Assembly (NCBI GenBank): GCA_030432695.1
Contig: JAUILN010000010.1
Span: 297,603 to 361,602 of the forward strand
DNA: 64,000 bases
Direction of reading: 5' to 3'
Origin: a bacterium
GTDB lineage: Bacteria; Planctomycetota; UBA1135; UBA2386
The notes under the pieces are model-generated. The model saw only the letters and a list, made by a program, of their open reading frames with translations, did no database searches and had not been told where the DNA came from. The position numbers were made by a program, and so were the translations under genes. How positions within the stretch are numbered: position 1 is the stretch's first letter; each line of letters begins with the position of its first letter. Positions 60,022 to 64,000 of the stretch are shown here, piece after piece.

Positions 60022-62322
60022 GTGATCCGACCGCTCGCCCGGCTTTCCGTTGCGCTGGCCTTCACGGCCGCCGCACTCCCCTCCCAGGTCGACCGCGCCG
60101 CCGCCTGGCGCCGGCACCGGGAGATGGTCGAGTCCTCGCCGTTCCGCGAAGTGCACTGGCACCCGGTCGGCCCCCGCCTGCAGGGCGGGCGCATCGAGGC
60201 GATCGCGGTCCACCCGGAGCAGCCGTACACACTCTACGTCGGCCCGGGCTCCGGCAACCTCTGGAAGTCGACCAACGACGGGCTGTCGTGGACGCCGATC
60301 TTCGAGGACCAGCCGACGTTCTCGATCGGGTCGATCGCGATCGCGCCCTCGGACCCCGACGTGGTGTGGGTCGGCACCGGCGAGACCCAGCCGCGGCACA
60401 GCGGCTATTCGTACGCGGGTATGGGCGTGTTCGTGTCGCGCGACGGCGGCGCGAGCTGGGAGCACAAAGGGCTTTCGGAGACGCACCACATCGGCAAGGT
60501 CGTGGTCCACCCCGCCGATCCCGACACAGTCTACGTGGCGGCGATCGGGCACTTCTGGAGCGAGAACGCCGAGCGCGGGGTGTTCCGGACCCGCGACGGC
60601 GGTGCGCACTGGGACCACGTGCTCGCGCTCGGCACCGACACCGGCGCGGTCGACGTGGTCCTGGACCCCGGCGATCCCGACCGCGTCTACGCCGCCGCCT
60701 GGCAGGTGCCGCACGGACCGGACAGCGGACTGCACCGCTCGACCGACGGCGGCGACACCTGGGAGCGGCTGAGCAGCGGCCTGCCCGAGGGCGCCACCGG
60801 CCGCGCGGGTCTGGCCGTAGCGCACGACCGGCCCGGCACCGTCTACGCGTTCGTCGACGACTGGTCGCCCTGGACTCCGCCCGAGGACGACCCGGAAGCC
60901 GCGCGGTCGGGCCGCGAGATCGTCGGCGCCGCGCTCTACCGCTCCGACGACCATGGTTCCACCTGGCGGAAGGTCAACCAGGACGACCTGTACGCGACCT
61001 TCACGATCTACGGCTGGAAGTTCTGCGACGTCCGCGTGAACCCGCAGGACGCCGACGAGGTGTTCGTCCTCGGCAACCGCGCCTACCACTCGACCGACGG
61101 CGGCAAGACCTTCGCGCGCATCGGCGAAGACATCCTGCGCCTGCACGACTCGAAGGCCGAGATCATGCACCTCGACCACCACGATCTCTGGATCGACCCG
61201 GCGCGTCCCGACCGCCTGCTGCTCGGCAACGACGGTGGCCTGTTCACCTCGCACGACCGCGGCGCCACCTGGCTGCACCTGAACACCCTGCCGATCGGCG
61301 AGTTCTACTTCGTCCACGTCGAGCCGGACCCCGACGACTCGCAGGCCTACACGATCTTCGGCGGCACCCAGGACAACGCGGCGCTCTACGGCCCGCCCAC
61401 CGCGATCGAGCCGTTCCGCAACGACGCCTGGCAGCACGTGTTCCTGGATCCGTGGACCGGCGGCGACGCGTTCGTGACGCTGCCCGATCCCACCCGACCC
61501 GGGCTCGTCTACTACGAGCACCAGCACGGCGCGATGCGGGTCATGGACCTGCACGGCGAGTCGGTGCAGTCGTGGGGGCCGTCGGCGAAGGGCATCCGGC
61601 CGCGGCCGCCGGAGGGCGAGGCCGAGTGGCGCTTCGGCTGGTACACGCCGTTCCTGATCTCGCACCACGACCCGAAGACGCTGCTCGCCGGCGGCAACAA
61701 GGTGGTGCGCTCACCCGACCTCGGCGAGACCTGGCAGGCCATCAGCCCCGACCTCGCCGACGAAGGCGGCGGCGAGCGCGCGGTCGTGCCCTTCGGGACC
61801 ATCACGATGCTGGCCGAGTCGCCGCTCGACGCGGACGTGCTCTACGCGGGCACCGAAGGTGGGAGCGTGCACGCCACGACCGACGGTGGTGCGAGCTGGC
61901 GCGAGGTCGGCCGGAGCCACGGGCTGCCGCGGAAGTGGATCAGCCGGGTGGTCGCGTCGTCGCACGAGCAAGGTCGGTTGTACGTGGCCCAGCATGGGCT
62001 CAGGGAAGACGACTTCGCCGCCTACCTGTGGACTTCCGACAACGGCGGCGCGAGCTGGCGATCGTTGGCAGGCGGACTGCCGGCTGCCTCGATCCACGTG
62101 GTGCGCGAGGACCCGACCGACCCCGACATCCTCTACGTCGGCACCGACCTCGGCGTCTATCTCTCGCCCGACCGCGGTGAGCGCTGGCAGGCACTGTGTG
62201 CCGGCCTGCCGACTACGCCGGTGCACGACCTCGCGGTGCACGCCGGCTCGGGAGACGTGGTGGCGGCGACGCACGGGCGAAGCGTCTTCGTGCTGGAGGG
62301 GCTGCGGGAGCGTCGCGAGTAG
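60022..62322 (+). CDS. Secreted sortilin/VPS10-type beta-propeller protein 2
   Basis: The 766-residue protein begins at the GTG at 60022 with a signal peptide (LSVALAFTAAALPSQ). It has the same Asp-box plan as the protein at 49006: NLWKSTNDGLSWTPIFEDQP, GVFVSRDGGASWEHKG, VFRTRDGGAHWDHVLAL, GLHRSTDGGDTWERLS, LTSHDRGATWLHLN, VYLSPDRGERWQALC. The central region holds WKFCDVRVNPQDADEVFV and DHHDLWIDPARPDRLLLGND, near-identical in type to paralogue 1. Its last 40 residues are also present at 63049-63173, as a partial duplicate. Function is unknown. Confidence 0.8.
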   Translation: MIRPLARLSVALAFTAAALPSQVDRAAAWRRHREMVESSPFREVHWHPVGPRLQGGRIEAIAVHPEQPYTLYVGPGSGNLWKSTNDGLSWTPIFEDQPTFSIGSIAIAPSDPDVVWVGTGETQPRHSGYSYAGMGVFVSRDGGASWEHKGLSETHHIGKVVVHPADPDTVYVAAIGHFWSENAERGVFRTRDGGAHWDHVLALGTDTGAVDVVLDPGDPDRVYAAAWQVPHGPDSGLHRSTDGGDTWERLSSGLPEGATGRAGLAVAHDRPGTVYAFVDDWSPWTPPEDDPEAARSGREIVGAALYRSDDHGSTWRKVNQDDLYATFTIYGWKFCDVRVNPQDADEVFVLGNRAYHSTDGGKTFARIGEDILRLHDSKAEIMHLDHHDLWIDPARPDRLLLGNDGGLFTSHDRGATWLHLNTLPIGEFYFVHVEPDPDDSQAYTIFGGTQDNAALYGPPTAIEPFRNDAWQHVFLDPWTGGDAFVTLPDPTRPGLVYYEHQHGAMRVMDLHGESVQSWGPSAKGIRPRPPEGEAEWRFGWYTPFLISHHDPKTLLAGGNKVVRSPDLGETWQAISPDLADEGGGERAVVPFGTITMLAESPLDADVLYAGTEGGSVHATTDGGASWREVGRSHGLPRKWISRVVASSHEQGRLYVAQHGLREDDFAAYLWTSDNGGASWRSLAGGLPAASIHVVREDPTDPDILYVGTDLGVYLSPDRGERWQALCAGLPTTPVHDLAVHAGSGDVVAATHGRSVFVLEGLRERRE
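62185..62309. repeat. Duplicated 3' end of propeller gene 2, original copy
   Basis: About 125 bases at the end of the propeller gene match 63049-63173 with roughly ten differences. The ParDE genes lie between the copies. Confidence 0.7.
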
Positions 62323-62335
62323 TGACCCGGGTGAG

Positions 62336-62650
62336 TCACTCCAGCTCGCGCGGCACGTCACGAGCACCGTGCAAGACCCGCAGAACCTCGATCCCGTCGT
62401 CGCGCTTCAGGTAGTAGACCTGCCAGACTCCGAAGGGCTGCGCGACGGTCCAATGACGGCAACCGAGCAGTCGCGAGCTGACCCAGGTCACTCGCGCTCC
62501 GATGCGCGGTTGCTCGAGCAACAGCTCCAGCGTCGCCTCGACAGCGGCATAGAACCGCAGCGCCAGGTCGAGCCCCTCCTCGGCCGCATACCAGTCGGCC
62601 GCCGCGTCGATGTCCTGCTGCGCCCGTGGACGAAGTCGTGCCGCGCTCAC
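62336..62650 (-). CDS. parE: ParE/RelE-family toxin
   Basis: The 104-residue protein has the ParE fold: LRPRAQQDIDAAADWYAAEE, GLDLALRFYAAVEATLELLL, EQPRIGARVTWVSSRL, GVWQVYYLKRDDGIEVLRVL, HGARDV. ParE toxins poison DNA gyrase; the RelE branch cleaves mRNA on the ribosome. The end IEVLRVLHGARDV is typical of ParE. Its start overlaps the antitoxin stop (ATGA at 62647-62650), the normal gene order in parDE. Confidence 0.85.
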   Translation of the reverse strand: MSAARLRPRAQQDIDAAADWYAAEEGLDLALRFYAAVEATLELLLEQPRIGARVTWVSSRLLGCRHWTVAQPFGVWQVYYLKRDDGIEVLRVLHGARDVPRELE

Positions 62651-62925
62651 GCGTTCCCGTTCCGCCCGCGCCGAGCCTGCAGCTCCCGTCGCTTGCTCTC
62701 CCAGAACTCGGCGCTCACCTCGACCGGTTCACCGCTCTCCAGACCATCGAGCAGCAGCTGCTCCAGGCGTTCCTGCGTCGCCTTCCGCTGATCCTCGCGG
62801 ATGAGTTCCCGGATGTACTCGCTCGTCGAGCTGAAGCGGCCAGTGGCCCGCTCCGCCACGAACGCGCGCAGTCCCTCGGGCAAGGAAACGTTCATCGTGG
62901 TCACGTCTTCGGGGCGTGCAGCCAT
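62647..62925 (-). CDS. parD: ParD-type antitoxin (ribbon-helix-helix)
   Basis: The 92-residue protein has an N-terminal ribbon-helix-helix: TMNVSLPEGLRAFVAERATG, then SSTSEYIRELIREDQRK, and a C-terminal part with LEQLLLDGLESGEPVEVSAE that wraps ParE. Ribbon-helix-helix antitoxins bind palindromic operators and repress their own operon. A fitting 17-bp palindrome is upstream at 62945-62961. The ATG at 62925 has a TAGCGT box six bases upstream; an in-frame ATG at 62895 is possible. Confidence 0.85.
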   Translation of the reverse strand: MAARPEDVTTMNVSLPEGLRAFVAERATGRFSSTSEYIRELIREDQRKATQERLEQLLLDGLESGEPVEVSAEFWESKRRELQARRGRNGNA

Positions 62926-62931
62926 CCTCGC

Positions 62932-62961
62932 ACGCTAGCCCGAATTGACAAGCCTTGTCAA
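62932..62961 (-). promoter_or_regulatory. parDE promoter and palindromic operator
   Basis: TTGACAAG, one base, CTTGTCAA (62945-62961) is a perfect palindrome. On the minus strand it supplies a consensus TTGACA (-35, complement of 62956-62961); TAGCGT (-10, complement of 62932-62937) follows after an 18-base spacer, and the ATG six bases later. ParD bound to the palindrome would cover the promoter. Confidence 0.6.
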
Positions 62962-63048
62962 GATCCGGCGCGGCGCTGGACGGCATGGCGCACGTGGCCG
63001 CGCCTGGCCTCCACCGAACGAGCGCCCGAACGGTCGCCGCGGCGCGAG

Positions 63049-63175
63049 TTGGCAGGCGCCGTGTGCCGGCCTACCGACCACGCCGGTGCACGACCTCGTG
63101 GTGCACGCTGGCTCGGGAGACGTGGTGGCGGCGATGCACGAGCGGAGCGTCTTCGTGCTGGAGGGGCTGCGGTAA
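63049..63175 (+). pseudogene. Second copy of the propeller gene 3' end
   Basis: The frame reads CAGLPTTPVHDLVVHAGSGD, then VVAAMHERSVFVLEGLR and a TAA at 63173-63175. It copies the last ~40 residues of the protein encoded at 60022-62322, with a shortened end (the original continues ERRE). It has no start or upstream part. It could be the remains of a tandem duplicate, or sequence carried by an inserted ParDE module. Confidence 0.7.
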
Positions 63176-63257
63176 GCGGTCGGGAAGTCGCGCCGGGTGC
63201 CGCACGCCCCATGGGCAACGGGAGCGCGACCCGGATCGACAAACGCGCCAGCTCGGC

Positions 63258-63263
63258 TAGCGT
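63258..63263 (+). promoter_or_regulatory. Candidate -10 box of the Phd/PIN module
   Basis: TAGCGT with TCGACA (-35-like) 16 bases before it. The surrounding GGCTAGCGTG is also found at the parDE promoter. An AGGGAG ribosome binding site follows before the ATG at 63297. Confidence 0.35.
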
Positions 63264-63296
63264 GGCGAGATCATCTACTCGATCAGGGAGACCACG

Positions 63297-63536
63297 ATGG
63301 TCTGGAGGCTGGCAGACGCGAAGAACCGGTTCGACGAGGCGGTGCGCCGCGCGCTCTCCGAAGGACCACAACGTATCCAACGCCGGGAGGACGCCGTCTA
63401 CGTGCTTTCGGAGCGCGAGTACGAGCGCCTGTCAGGCAGGAAGCCGGACTTCATCGAGTTCCTCCTCGACGCTCCGGACATGAGCGGGTTGGACCTCGAA
63501 CGCGACCGCACTCCGCTGCGTGAACTCGACCTGTGA
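63297..63536 (+). CDS. Phd/YefM-family antitoxin
   Basis: The 79-residue protein matches the Phd/YefM pattern: VWRLADAKNRFDEAVRRALS, EGPQRIQRREDAVYVLSERE, YERLSG. These antitoxins bind DNA with the N-terminal part and neutralise their toxin with the C-terminal part. AGGGAG precedes the ATG. It overlaps the toxin gene by four bases (GTGA at 63533-63536). Confidence 0.8.
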   Translation: MVWRLADAKNRFDEAVRRALSEGPQRIQRREDAVYVLSEREYERLSGRKPDFIEFLLDAPDMSGLDLERDRTPLRELDL

Positions 63537-63850
63537 GGGCGCTGCTCGACACGTGTGTGATCTCGGAGATCGCCCGAACGGGCGGCACCGAACGAGTGCG
63601 CCAGCGGGTTGCCGCCCTTTGCGCCGAGGACACGTTCTTCGCGTCCCGGATCCTCGGCATCGACATCGAGACCGCGAGGATCTGGGGCGAATTCACGGCT
63701 CGCGCGTCCTCGAGGGGACAGATCGTTCCACCGACCGACGGCCTTATCGCCGCGAGCGCGCTCCGCCACGGTCTCCATGTGATGACCAGGAACGTCAGCG
63801 ACTTCGCCCCGACTGGCGCCCTGCTGCTGAACCCCTGGCACGACGCCTGA
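63533..63850 (+). CDS. PIN-domain (VapC-type) toxin with central deletion
   Basis: The 105-residue protein starts at the GTG at 63533 with MRALLDTCVISEIA and has the PIN C-terminal half RILGIDIETARIWGEFTARA, PPTDGLIAASALRHGLHVMT and RNVSDF, then LLNPWHDA. Between AEDTFFAS and RILGID about 30-35 residues are missing compared with usual VapC proteins (about 135-140 aa). The missing block normally carries the conserved Glu (LTLGEI) of the acidic site. Asp5-equivalent and the later aspartates remain. The frame is kept, so the protein may fold but be inactive. Confidence 0.7.
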   Translation: MRALLDTCVISEIARTGGTERVRQRVAALCAEDTFFASRILGIDIETARIWGEFTARASSRGQIVPPTDGLIAASALRHGLHVMTRNVSDFAPTGALLLNPWHDA

Positions 63851-64000
63851 TCTCCCGTCCGGACGGGGCTAGCCCTCGAACAAGCGCTCTCCTGACGCCA
63901 GAGAACCTGAAATCACTCGAAACACCCTCCAGCGGCCTTCGTACGTCGGTTTGGACACATCGACCACGACGCCTGGGAGGGCATTTCGAGTGAAGATCAA
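63851..64000. other. Right-edge region, nothing recognised
   Basis: The last 150 bases hold no clear gene start, hairpin or repeat that I can support. A gene could begin beyond the edge. Confidence 0.3.

Noticed and set aside
1..64000. CRISPR arrays, tRNA and rRNA genes
   Set aside because: No regularly spaced direct repeats and no tRNA or rRNA sequence features were seen on reading.

Overview
The window is high-GC bacterial DNA. Its gene repertoire points to a planctomycete, most likely the marine Saltatorellus/Poly30-type branch. The signs are paired DUF1800/DUF1501 and DUF1549-DUF1553/DUF1501 secreted proteins, an ECF-like sigma factor overlapping a TPR Ser/Thr kinase with a DLG motif, a MoxR-DUF58-BatA-vWA operon with ABC genes, a giant ELWxxDGT-repeat protein, and two sortilin-type beta-propeller proteins. 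The taxonomic call is inference from gene content. I found no rRNA, tRNA or CRISPR array.

Region 1 (1-20,500) is a genomic scrapyard. A few intact genes (hypothetical 1737-2744, TPR/twin NDT-like protein 3317-5293, hypothetical 6022-6621, Uma2-like 7174-7749, ELWxxDGT protein 7768-10923, sigma/kinase pair 13082-16520, PEGA lipoprotein, ankyrin protein and lipase 16740-19236) sit among broken ones. The broken ones are a DPP-IV peptidase lacking its nucleophile region, a kinase/sigma chimera, an internally deleted IS110 transposase, three mosaic IS91-type relics, a frameshifted helix-turn-helix gene, and a beta-lactamase-family gene lacking its N-terminus.

Region 2 (20,500-62,300) is dense and ordered. 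It holds gpmA, sppA, a FliL-like membrane protein and a CPA-type antiporter on the plus strand. A minus-strand operon (30057 to 25858) encodes DUF1800, DUF1501 and a PQQ-type sugar dehydrogenase-like lipoprotein. A second minus-strand run (43476 to 31066) carries eight genes, and the last seven overlap one after another: coiled-coil protein, MoxR ATPase, membrane protein, ABC ATPase, ABC permease, DUF58, BatA/vWA, vWA. Then come a parvulin lipoprotein, LarA plus an FGGY kinase, and a plus-strand series of exported proteins: two beta-propellers, an S9 peptidase, a DUF1549/DUF1553-DUF1501 pair, a phosphoesterase and a secreted protein.

Region 3 (62,300-64,000) has two toxin-antitoxin modules. 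ParDE is flanked by two copies of the 3' end of the preceding propeller gene. The Phd/PIN pair has a toxin missing a central block.

Non-coding signals include two extragenic palindromes with a GTGCCWGGCAC core, an orphan intrinsic terminator at 47,095-47,139, a perfect 13-bp hairpin in the IS debris, a 17-bp palindromic operator upstream of parD, and TANNNT boxes 6-10 bases before several start codons that suggest leaderless mRNAs.
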